Positions 1 to 4,656 of a stretch of 5,014 nt of DNA are shown piece after piece. The notes under the pieces were generated by a model. That model did no database searches. It was not told where the DNA came from and worked only from the letters and a program-made list of their open reading frames with translations. Position numbers and translations under genes: made by a program. Location of the stretch: NCBI GenBank assembly GCA_902766805.1, contig CACXFF010000259.1, positions 1 to 5,014 on the forward strand, in the 5' to 3' direction. This DNA comes from an uncultured Coriobacteriaceae bacterium (lineage in GTDB: Bacteria; Actinomycetota; Coriobacteriia; Coriobacteriales; Atopobiaceae). The first letter of the stretch is position 1. Each line of letters opens with the position of its first letter.

Positions 1-339
1 CAGGCCGTGAGCGACCCGCTGCTGGGCTGGTGCCGCCTGCCCGACCGCGGCGGCGAGATGCGCGACTACTACGTGCGCCAGCTCTGGGACGGCAAGGGCT
101 CGCCCGACCTCGCGAACATCTCCGAGGTGGGCCTGCTCATGTTGGCGCGCGCCTGCGGCACCGCACTCGCCCGCGCCCACGCGCGCACGGGCAACCGCTT
201 CGCCATCTCCGCGTACCTGGGCAAAGGCGGCAAGTTCGACAATGCCATCGCCGATTTTGCCGTTGCCTACGCCGACCAGAACGACCGCGACTACGAGCGC
301 TTCATCCAGGCTCTCGAGGCCGGCGAGCTCGAGGCCTAG
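1..339 (+). CDS. DUF2252 family protein, C-terminal part (5' end outside window)
   Basis: The reading frame is open from the first base of the window and stops at TAG 337-339, giving 112 residues of the C-terminus; the true start lies upstream. The sequence matches what I know of the end of DUF2252 (COG4320) proteins: a 'DPLLGW' segment, then 'YYVRQLWDGKGS', then 'ARACGTALARAHARTG', then 'YLGKGGKFDNAIADFAVAYADQ', all hallmark blocks of the family in this order. DUF2252 proteins are soluble, usually about 400-480 residues, and have no established function. No signal peptide or membrane segment is visible in this part. A strong intrinsic terminator follows 20 bases after the stop, so this gene ends its transcription unit. 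The call of the family is firm; no biochemical role is claimed. A GTG at 7-9 lies in frame but falls inside conserved family sequence, so it is not the start. Confidence 0.85.
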   Translation, partial: QAVSDPLLGWCRLPDRGGEMRDYYVRQLWDGKGSPDLANISEVGLLMLARACGTALARAHARTGNRFAISAYLGKGGKFDNAIADFAVAYADQNDRDYERFIQALEAGELEA

Positions 340-359
340 TCTCTCACGCATACAAGGAG

Positions 360-405
360 GGGGCTCCCACGCACGCTTCTGGCGTCTGTGGGAGCCCCTT
401 TTTTT
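360..405 (+). terminator. Rho-independent terminator after the DUF2252 gene
   Basis: The arms GGGGCTCCCAC (360-370) and GTGGGAGCCCC (388-398) are perfectly complementary over 11 bp. Inside the 17-base loop a few more pairs can form (ACGC with GCGT). The right arm runs directly into seven T residues (399-405). This is a textbook intrinsic terminator for the + strand. On the - strand the hairpin is followed only by CTCCTTGTA, so it would be a weak stop for the converging transglutaminase-like gene. Confidence 0.93.
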
Positions 406-446
406 GGCGCTTTTGGGCGTATTGGACGCGCGGGGGAATCCGCGGG

Positions 447-1625
447 CTAGTTGCGCTGGACGTTGAAGGCGGAGGAGCGTGGCTCCCAGTCGCTCGTGGG
501 GTCGAGAATCTCCACGTTGTAGGCGTGGGGCTTCATCATCCAGCCCTTGGACGCCTGCTCGGAGTCGATCATGTGGATCTCGCCGGTCTCCACGTCGGTG
601 AGCCAGGTGAGCCCGTGGTCCAGCCAGCCGCCGCTCTGGCGCTCCTGGTAGGTGAGCTCTGCATGGGCGTCGCTGTAGCCAAAATAGCGCATGCACCACT
701 GGATCGCCGACGCCATGGAGAAGCAGTTGCCCCCGCGCTCGAAGAAGTCCTTGGCATAGGCGACCTGCCAGTCGTAGACGTGGGGATACTGGTTGCCTTC
801 CCATTCGACGTAGTCCGACCAGGTGATGTTGTTGAAGACGTTCTGCGCGTTCTGTGCCGCCGTGTTGCCGGCCGTGCTGTGCTTGTCGCAGAAGGCCTTG
901 ACCATCTCGTCGAGCTCCTGGTCGCCGGTGGTGAAGTAGCCGCCCTTGACCCAGCTGTCCTCGACGCCCTGGTAGCCGCGGGCGAGATTGGCCGACTCGC
1001 GCTCGGCTTGCTTCTCGGCCGCGATGCGCGTGGGGTCGGTGCCCTGCTTGGTGAGGTCGGGGACGCCCGCAGCCTGCTTCCAGGCGGGGTCGGGCACCGA
1101 GGGGCTCACGGCCTGGGTGGGGGAGGCGGGCGTCGTGGCGCTGCTGGTCGTGGCTGTCGGGGTGGTGGCGCTGCTGGTCGTGGCGCTCGTGGTTGCGGCC
1201 GGCGTTGTCGTGGCCGACGTGGTCGCGGCGGGTGCGGTCGCGGTGCTGGCGACCTGCTGCGTCTGCGGGCTGTTGGCCGCGCCTCTCGCACAGCTTGCGA
1301 TGCCGTTCACGACGAGGACGATGAGCAGGACGAGCAGCACGCCCGCGCCGATGAGCACGAGCCAGGCGCGGCGACGCTGCTGTTCGCGCTGCCGGGCCTT
1401 GCGACGGGCGATCTCGCGGCGTCGTGTGCGTTCTTCGGGCGTGAGCTGTGCGTTGCGAGCGCGCCGTTCTTCGGGACTGAGGCGCCGCCCTGTCTGCCTG
1501 CGGCGGCGCTGCGCGTCGTGCGGGCGATGTCCGCTCGTACGCCGAGAGCCCGTGTCCCGCGGACGGCGTCTGGGGGAGCTGCCTGCGCCGTCGCGCCTCC
1601 CACGTGGCTCTTCACCGTATTCCAT
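447..1625 (-). CDS. membrane-anchored transglutaminase-like domain protein
   Basis: This gene encodes 392 residues. Start ATG 1623-1625 is chosen because AGAAGGAG lies 8 bases before it; the frame stays open further upstream to 1898, but that stretch does not look like protein. Domain order: a very Arg-rich N-terminus (1-87) holding two tandem copies of an L(S/T)PEER motif at 49-72; one membrane helix at about 88-107 (AWLVLIGAGVLLVLLIVLVV); a Thr/Ala/Ser/Pro linker at about 125-175; then a C-terminal globular domain. That domain contains GGNCFSMASA (Cys301), DHGLTWL (His337) and HMIDSEQ (Asp354). The order and spacing are those of the Transglut_core catalytic triad, as in bacterial papain-like transglutaminase/protease proteins. 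The positive N-terminus predicts N-in, C-out topology, so the domain would act outside the membrane. Substrate and reaction (crosslinking, proteolysis or amide hydrolysis) cannot be told. It is transcribed divergently from the HdeD-like gene. Confidence 0.85.
   Translation of the reverse strand: MEYGEEPRGRRDGAGSSPRRRPRDTGSRRTSGHRPHDAQRRRRQTGRRLSPEERRARNAQLTPEERTRRREIARRKARQREQQRRRAWLVLIGAGVLLVLLIVLVVNGIASCARGAANSPQTQQVASTATAPAATTSATTTPAATTSATTSSATTPTATTSSATTPASPTQAVSPSVPDPAWKQAAGVPDLTKQGTDPTRIAAEKQAERESANLARGYQGVEDSWVKGGYFTTGDQELDEMVKAFCDKHSTAGNTAAQNAQNVFNNITWSDYVEWEGNQYPHVYDWQVAYAKDFFERGGNCFSMASAIQWCMRYFGYSDAHAELTYQERQSGGWLDHGLTWLTDVETGEIHMIDSEQASKGWMMKPHAYNVEILDPTSDWEPRSSAFNVQRN
1116..1247 (-). 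repeat. low-complexity Thr/Ala/Ser linker with tandem repeats, inside the transglutaminase-like gene
   Basis: These bases encode residues of about 127-170, made almost only of A, T, S and P in units such as ATTSATT and SSATTP. At DNA level, a 20-base stretch at 1135-1154 recurs exactly at 1165-1184, a 30-base period that encodes ten residues. Further imperfect copies built on GGTCGTGGC / GTGGTCGCGG follow to about 1240. Such a segment is typical of extended, disordered spacers that hold an extracellular domain away from the membrane or cell wall, and of sites that change length by recombination or slippage. Confidence 0.8.
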
Positions 1626-1633
1626 GTCCCTGA

Positions 1634-1641
1634 CTCCTTCT
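1634..1641 (-). promoter_or_regulatory. Shine-Dalgarno site of the transglutaminase-like gene
   Basis: On the - strand this reads AGAAGGAG, with 8 bases before ATG 1625-1623. It decides the start: it rejects the 91-residue longer open frame that begins at 1898 and would overlap the divergent gene's leader. Confidence 0.8.
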
Positions 1642-1877
1642 GGCACGGCGCCTGCCGTCACACGTCGCTGCACGGGTCCCTGTTTGGCTACCGCGTGGCC
1701 GCATATCAACGCTTTATGTCTGGCGATGGCAAACAGCATGATAGAGCATGAGCGCGCTATTGAAACGTGCTTTGCTGAAATCGGTCCCATGATGCTTGGG
1801 CACGTCTTGCCGTACAGGTTCGTTACCAAAACGCCGATGCTGCACATCTCGCACACAAATCTGTCATCATGGGCAAG

Positions 1878-1899
1878 GTTGTTTGCACGTGCGGACAAC
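1878..1899. promoter_or_regulatory. interrupted palindrome upstream of the HdeD-like gene (possible operator)
   Basis: The 22 bases are symmetric: outer arms GTTGT (1878-1882) and ACAAC (1895-1899) surround a perfect 8-bp palindrome GCACGTGC (1885-1892), with TT and GG at the two non-matching positions on each side. As DNA, 18 of 22 positions are symmetric; as RNA, the mismatches become G-U pairs. It ends 25 bases before the ATG and 11 bases before the Shine-Dalgarno. Placement and symmetry suggest a dimeric repressor site, but the DNA-binding family is not identifiable and chance cannot be excluded. Confidence 0.4.
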
Positions 1900-1910
1900 G
1901 GAGAGAACGG

Positions 1911-1918
1911 AAGGAAGG
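1911..1918 (+). promoter_or_regulatory. Shine-Dalgarno site of the HdeD-like gene
   Basis: AAGGAAGG sits 6 bases before ATG 1925-1927. It fixes the start and rejects the in-frame upstream ATG at 1796, whose extra 43 residues look random and have no ribosome binding site. Confidence 0.75.
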
Positions 1919-1924
1919 TTGGAA

Positions 1925-2485
1925 ATGAGCGAAACGGCAGAGAGCAAGGGCGGCGTCAGGATCCTTGACATCATCTTGGGCGTGCTGGTGGTCGCGTTGG
2001 GCATCTGGTGCCTGATGACGCCGGTGGGAACCTTTGGCACGATTGGCTGGATCGCGGGCTTCGCCATGCTGTTCGAGGGCATCGGCAAGGTCATCGCCTA
2101 CTTCGAGTGCAAGAAGCAGGGGACGCAGGACACCTTCATGCTGGTGGGCGGCATCCTCTCGGCGCTGCTGGGCGTGGTGCTGCTGGCGAGCATGGGCATG
2201 CGCTGGGCGTACGACCTGTTCATTGCCTACATCGTGGCATGCTGGGTCATCGTCGCGGGCGTCACCAACATCGTGCGCTCCTTCGGGCTGCGCGATGCGC
2301 GCTACAACGCGCAGACCATCTCCTTGGGCAGCAGCTGGATCTGGGTCCTCGTGCTGGGCATCGTGCTGGTCGTCTTGGGCATCTGGGGCTTCTTCAACCC
2401 GCTGATGGTGATGGTGGCCCTCGGCTGGCAGATCGGCTTCGCGGTCATCGCGGGCGGCGTGAACCTGATCTTGAACTCGTTCTAA
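1925..2485 (+). CDS. HdeD/DUF308 family six-helix membrane protein
   Basis: This gene encodes 186 residues, close to the usual 180-200 for HdeD-type proteins. Six hydrophobic helices are visible at about 13-31, 38-59, 70-90, 95-117, 138-156 and 161-183. The protein shows the internal duplication of DUF308: LGVLVVALGIWCLMTP near residue 18 recurs as LGIVLVVLGIWGFFNP near residue 144, each followed by a glycine-rich helix (GWIAGFAML..G and GWQIGFAVIAGG). A short charged loop (FECKKQGTQD, 60-69) separates the second and third helices, and FGLRDARYNAQ (120-130) separates the fourth and fifth. In E. coli HdeD is linked to acid resistance, but the mechanism is unknown and many bacteria carry DUF308 proteins of unproven role, so I give the family only. 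The gene starts divergently from the transglutaminase-like gene and converges on the next one. No signal peptide beyond the first helix is seen. Confidence 0.88.
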   Translation: MSETAESKGGVRILDIILGVLVVALGIWCLMTPVGTFGTIGWIAGFAMLFEGIGKVIAYFECKKQGTQDTFMLVGGILSALLGVVLLASMGMRWAYDLFIAYIVACWVIVAGVTNIVRSFGLRDARYNAQTISLGSSWIWVLVLGIVLVVLGIWGFFNPLMVMVALGWQIGFAVIAGGVNLILNSF

Positions 2486-2507
2486 GCGCCGCGCACGCGC
2501 CTTGTCG

Positions 2508-2526
2508 GCCCAAAGGCCCGTTGGGC
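2508..2526. other. small hairpin after the HdeD-like gene
   Basis: GCCCAA (2508-2513) and TTGGGC (2521-2526) can pair across a 7-base loop. It is 22 bases past the stop codon and lies just before the larger hairpin at 2535-2570. It has no T tract, so it may be an RNA 3'-end structure rather than a terminator by itself. Confidence 0.3.
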
Positions 2527-2534
2527 ACGTCGAA

Positions 2535-2570
2535 GAGAACCCCGGACGGCTGTTGCCTTCCGGGGTTCTC
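2535..2570. terminator. putative bidirectional terminator hairpin between convergent genes
   Basis: GAGAACCCCGGA (2535-2546) and TCCGGGGTTCTC (2559-2570) form a perfect 12-bp stem. After one C/T mismatch three more pairs (GGC/GCC) close on a TGTT tetraloop. It sits between the ends of two converging genes (stops at 2485 and 2630). Neither side carries a real T tract (GTGTGTCTG on +, TTCGACG on -), so a classic intrinsic mechanism is only partly supported, but position and stem strength make a transcription-end role likely. Confidence 0.65.
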
Positions 2571-2629
2571 GTGTGTCTGCCATGCCTGCGCCCTGCGAGC
2601 GGCTGGCCGTGGATGGTCTGCCGGCACGC

Positions 2630-2917
2630 TTACTTGGCCTTGCGGGCCTTGCGCTCGGCGCGCTTGCGCTGACGCTCCGCACGGCGCAGGGCCGCCGCCC
2701 GCTCGCGTGCTGGCGCAGTGCGCTCGCGCGCGTCGGCGATGCTGGTGCTCGCGAAATAGAGCAGGCTGAACAGGGCGGCGACGAGCAGCACCATGGGCCA
2801 ATTGGGCAGGAACGGCACGTGGAAGAGGAAGGTCGCCGAACAGAAGTCGTAGGCCAACCACAGCAATGCCACGGCCAACCCCATGCCGATGCTTTTGAAC
2901 AGGGTTTCCTTCTTCAT
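2630..2917 (-). CDS. small two-helix membrane protein with a basic C-terminal tail (unknown function)
   Basis: This gene encodes 95 residues. Start ATG 2915-2917 is preceded by AGAAGGGG at a 7-base spacing; the frame is open further upstream but without a credible start. The N-terminus MKKETLFKSIG is positively charged, then a helix at about 10-28 (IGMGLAVALLWLAYDF...), a short outside turn with HVPFLPNWP, and a second helix at about 41-58 (PMVLLVAALFSLLYFAST). The last 35 residues (61-95) are almost entirely Ala, Arg, Lys and Glu and should form one long, strongly basic amphipathic helix or coiled coil in the cytoplasm, possibly touching nucleic acid, membrane phosphates or a partner. Both ends are predicted inside. 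I do not recognise a named family. The good ribosome site, codon-like composition and -10-like promoter support it being real. It converges on the HdeD-like gene and diverges from the cysteine desulfidase gene. Confidence 0.72.
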   Translation of the reverse strand: MKKETLFKSIGMGLAVALLWLAYDFCSATFLFHVPFLPNWPMVLLVAALFSLLYFASTSIADARERTAPARERAAALRRAERQRKRAERKARKAK

Positions 2918-2924
2918 CGTGCTG

Positions 2925-2932
2925 CCCCTTCT
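2925..2932 (-). promoter_or_regulatory. Shine-Dalgarno site of the small membrane protein gene
   Basis: On the - strand this is AGAAGGGG, 7 bases before ATG 2917-2915. It selects this start over the open upstream frame reaching 3034. Confidence 0.65.
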
Positions 2933-2995
2933 CTGCGGGCGTGTCGGGACGCGGGCGCGTGACGTCGCGCCGTAGTCCATGCGTGTCCGTTTGGC

Positions 2996-3004
2996 GTTAT
3001 ACCA
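2996..3004 (-). promoter_or_regulatory. extended -10 promoter candidate for the small membrane protein gene
   Basis: The - strand reads TGGTATAAC: a TATAAC hexamer with the TG-N motif of extended -10 promoters. No good -35 is seen 17 bases upstream (CAGCAG), which extended -10 promoters tolerate. A transcript starting near 2989 would have a leader of about 70 bases. The hexamer lies in an otherwise very G+C-rich gap. Confidence 0.45.
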
Positions 3005-3140
3005 CAGTTGCGGCCTTGCTGCTGCTACGCGCACGCCCGTGTTGGCCCGCGCTCGCCCTCGTGTCGCCCCTGCTCACGCCCACGGGGTGAACGGCTGGCG
3101 CGTTGGCCCGATGAGGCGCGCGCGTCGGCGCCACAACGCG

Positions 3141-3146
3141 CATAAT
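3141..3146 (+). promoter_or_regulatory. -10 candidate for the cysteine desulfidase gene
   Basis: CATAAT differs from TATAAT at one position and would give a leader of about 22 bases ending in the ribosome site. No -35-like hexamer is present at 16-18 bases upstream (the DNA there is GCGCGC); TTGGCC at 3103-3108 is too far. A 6-bp inverted repeat, GCGCGT (3120-3125) with ACGCGC (3136-3141), overlaps its upstream edge and could be an activator or repressor site, or chance in GC-rich DNA. Confidence 0.35.
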
Positions 3147-3163
3147 CGTTCGTATCCAATACC

Positions 3164-3170
3164 GAGGAGG
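3164..3170 (+). promoter_or_regulatory. Shine-Dalgarno site of the cysteine desulfidase gene
   Basis: GAGGAGG ends 4 bases before ATG 3175-3177. The spacing is short for AGGAGG but the core GAGG at 3164-3167 gives 7 bases. It fixes the start, which also matches the conserved beginning of the family. Confidence 0.8.
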
Positions 3171-3174
3171 AACC

Positions 3175-4551
3175 ATGGACAAAGAGGGAATGCTCCAACT
3201 GCTGCGTAACGACGTCGTCCCGGCGCTTGGCTGCACCGAGCCAGTATGCGTGGCGCTGGCCGCAGCCGATGCGGCGCGCGCGGCGGGCGGCGAGCCGGTT
3301 GGCGCGCGGGTGGTCGCCAGCGGCAACATCGTCAAGAACGGCTTCTCCGTGGGCATTCCCGGCTTCGACCGCGTGGGCCTCGAGTACGCGGCGGCGTTGG
3401 GCGCCCTCATCGCGCGTCCCGAGCTGGGCTTGGAGATCTTCCAGGGCATCACGGACGAGATTCGTGCGCGTGCCATCGAGCTGGTGGAAGCCGGGCACGT
3501 GACGGTGGAGGTCTATGCCAGGCGCCGGGGCGTGTACGTGAACGTCGCGGTGCGCACGACCGAGTCGGCGGGCAGCTGCGTGATCGAGGGCACCCACACC
3601 AACATCACGCTGTCGGCCTCGGACGGCTCTGCCACCGAGCACGCGGTCGCCCGCGGCGCATGGGCCGAGAACGGGCGCGAGACGCTGGTGGCCGACGAGG
3701 CGGCGTCGCAGGAGCCTGCCGCGCAGCCTGCCGCGGCGAGCCCCCAACCCACGATCCAGGAGCTCTTCGACCAGCTCATGGCCTGCAGCGTGGCGCAGAT
3801 CCGCGCCTTGGCCGCCAGCGCCTCGGCCGATGAGCTGGCGTTTCTCGCCGACGGCGTGGCCATGAACGAGGCCTTGGCTGCCTATGGCATGCGCGAGAAC
3901 CCCGGGATTGGCATCTCGACCACGCTCGACGCCGCGCTCGGCGAAGGGATTATGGGGTCGGGCGTGATGGAGCGGGTGATGGTCGCGGTGGCGAGCGCCA
4001 TCGAGGCGCGCCTGGAGGGCTGCCCGTATCCCACGATGTCGAGCGCGGGCTCGGGCTCCAAAGGCATCGCCACCATCCTGCCGGTGGTGCAGACCGCGCG
4101 TGCGGTGGGCGCGTCGGAGGAGCGCACGCTGCAGGCGCTGGCCTTCGCGCACCTGCTCAACGAGTACGTCAACCTGCACGTGGGCAAGCTGTCGGCGGTC
4201 TGCGCGTGCTCCATGGGCTCGGCGACCGCGGCGAGCGCGGCCATCACCTGGCTTTTGGGCGGAGACGACGAGCAGATCGGGCTGGCCATCCGCAACATGA
4301 GCGGCACCATCACGGGCATGATCTGCGACGGCGGCAAGACGGGCTGCGCCTGCAAGCTCTCCTGCGCCATCAGCGGGGCCTTCACCTGCGCGTTGCTTGC
4401 GCGCAACGGCGTGGGCCTGCGTCCGAGCGACGGCATCTGCGCCGACACGCCCGAAGGCTGCATCCGCAACATGGGCCGCGTGAGCCAGCAGGGCATGGTG
4501 GCGACCGACACCACCATCCTCGACATCATGCTGGAGAAGCAGGCGGGCTAG
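3175..4551 (+). CDS. cyuA: L-cysteine desulfidase (CyuA/CdsB, UPF0597 family)
   Basis: This gene encodes 458 residues. The enzyme family cleaves L-cysteine to sulfide, ammonia and pyruvate with an oxygen-sensitive [4Fe-4S] cluster, without pyridoxal phosphate, in the cytoplasm. Family marks seen in order: LGCTEPVCVALAAA (18-31), with the near-N-terminal Cys20; GNIVKNGFSVGIPG (50-63); HTNI (141-144); MERVM (265-269); a Cys283 followed by YPTMSSAGSGSKGI (285-298); LLNEYVNLHVGKLSAVCACSMG (327-348); and CDGGKTGCACKLSC (384-397). The C-terminal part is the serine-dehydratase-alpha-like fold. Cys283, Cys343 or Cys345, Cys384 and Cys391 are the likely cluster ligands; exact assignment is inference. 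E. coli CyuA is about 436 residues; the extra length here is an Ala/Pro/Gln/Glu-rich insert at about 173-193. No cysteine permease or regulator gene (cyuP, cyuR) is in the window, so it looks like a single-gene unit. It would supply pyruvate and sulfide from cysteine and also detoxify excess cysteine. Confidence 0.93.
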   Translation: MDKEGMLQLLRNDVVPALGCTEPVCVALAAADAARAAGGEPVGARVVASGNIVKNGFSVGIPGFDRVGLEYAAALGALIARPELGLEIFQGITDEIRARAIELVEAGHVTVEVYARRRGVYVNVAVRTTESAGSCVIEGTHTNITLSASDGSATEHAVARGAWAENGRETLVADEAASQEPAAQPAAASPQPTIQELFDQLMACSVAQIRALAASASADELAFLADGVAMNEALAAYGMRENPGIGISTTLDAALGEGIMGSGVMERVMVAVASAIEARLEGCPYPTMSSAGSGSKGIATILPVVQTARAVGASEERTLQALAFAHLLNEYVNLHVGKLSAVCACSMGSATAASAAITWLLGGDDEQIGLAIRNMSGTITGMICDGGKTGCACKLSCAISGAFTCALLARNGVGLRPSDGICADTPEGCIRNMGRVSQQGMVATDTTILDIMLEKQAG

Positions 4552-4615
4552 CAGTCGCCGCGCGTGCCAATGCCCGCGGTGCTCGCGGGGCCGCGTGGTT
4601 ACGAGCGTGTGGCCC

Positions 4616-4636
4616 GCGGGCAGCACGGCCCGCTTT
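4616..4636 (+). terminator. weak terminator candidate after the cysteine desulfidase gene
   Basis: GCGGGC (4616-4621) pairs with GCCCGC (4628-4633) across a 6-base loop and is followed by only three T residues (4634-4636). The 65 bases before it hold other small GC hairpins, such as CCCGC 4573-4577 with GCGGG 4585-4589, and a 10-bp palindrome GCCCGCGGGC at 4612-4621 that competes for the same bases. The short T tract makes this a weak call; read-through into the next gene is possible. Confidence 0.35.
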
Positions 4637-4640
4637 GCGC

Positions 4641-4646
4641 TACCAT
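4641..4646 (+). promoter_or_regulatory. -10-like hexamer directly before the final gene (near-leaderless start)
   Basis: TACCAT fits the TANNNT pattern of actinobacterial -10 elements. It ends 10 bases before ATG 4657-4659, so a transcript would start at about 4652-4656, with a leader of only a few bases or none. No purine-rich Shine-Dalgarno is present between 4637 and 4656 (bases are GCGCTACCATTGCCTGCATC), which agrees with leaderless translation. No clear -35 is seen. Confidence 0.4.
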
Positions 4647-4656
4647 TGCCTGCATC

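Larger units (their letters stand above)
1626..1924. other. divergent intergenic region between the transglutaminase-like and HdeD-like genes
   Basis: This is 299 bases with no convincing gene. The middle (about 1690-1880) is visibly poorer in G+C than the flanking coding DNA, as expected of a regulatory region. It must hold promoters for both directions, but I found no hexamer pair good enough to call. The best - strand -10 candidate is TATCAT (about 1737-1742), with only a poor TTTCAA 16 bases upstream of it. Other structures seen are an inverted repeat (CCCATGATG 1786-1794 with CATCATGGG 1865-1873) and the interrupted palindrome at 1878-1899, listed separately. Confidence 0.6.

Noticed and set aside
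354..363. AAGGAGG-like Shine-Dalgarno just after the DUF2252 stop
   Set aside because: No ATG, GTG or TTG start follows at a usable distance; the bases belong to the left arm of the terminator.
429..444. CGCGG/CCGCG 5-bp hairpin just past the stop of the transglutaminase-like gene
   Set aside because: Stem too short and no T tract on the - strand; expected often by chance in DNA this rich in G+C.
1135..1184. Regular repeats considered as a CRISPR-like array
   Set aside because: The repeats are contiguous, in frame and encode a Thr-rich linker; there are no unique spacers.
30..1751. Long open frame on + opposite and across the transglutaminase-like gene
   Set aside because: Arg/Gly/Ala/Val-rich translation without any recognisable motif; it is the antisense shadow of a GC-rich gene and runs through the terminator at 360-405.
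1626..1898. 91-residue upstream extension of the transglutaminase-like protein
   Set aside because: No ribosome site at the 1898 ATG, random-looking residues, and a good Shine-Dalgarno at 1634-1641 directly before the shorter start.
3115..3132. GGCGC/GCGCC hairpin in the cyuA leader as a possible riboswitch
   Set aside because: Only five pairs, probably upstream of the transcription start, and no conserved riboswitch motif is visible.
4572..4619. GCCCGCGG occurring twice 40 bases apart (4572-4579 and 4612-4619)
   Set aside because: Eight-base GC-only words recur readily in this composition; no further copies or consistent spacing support a binding-site array.
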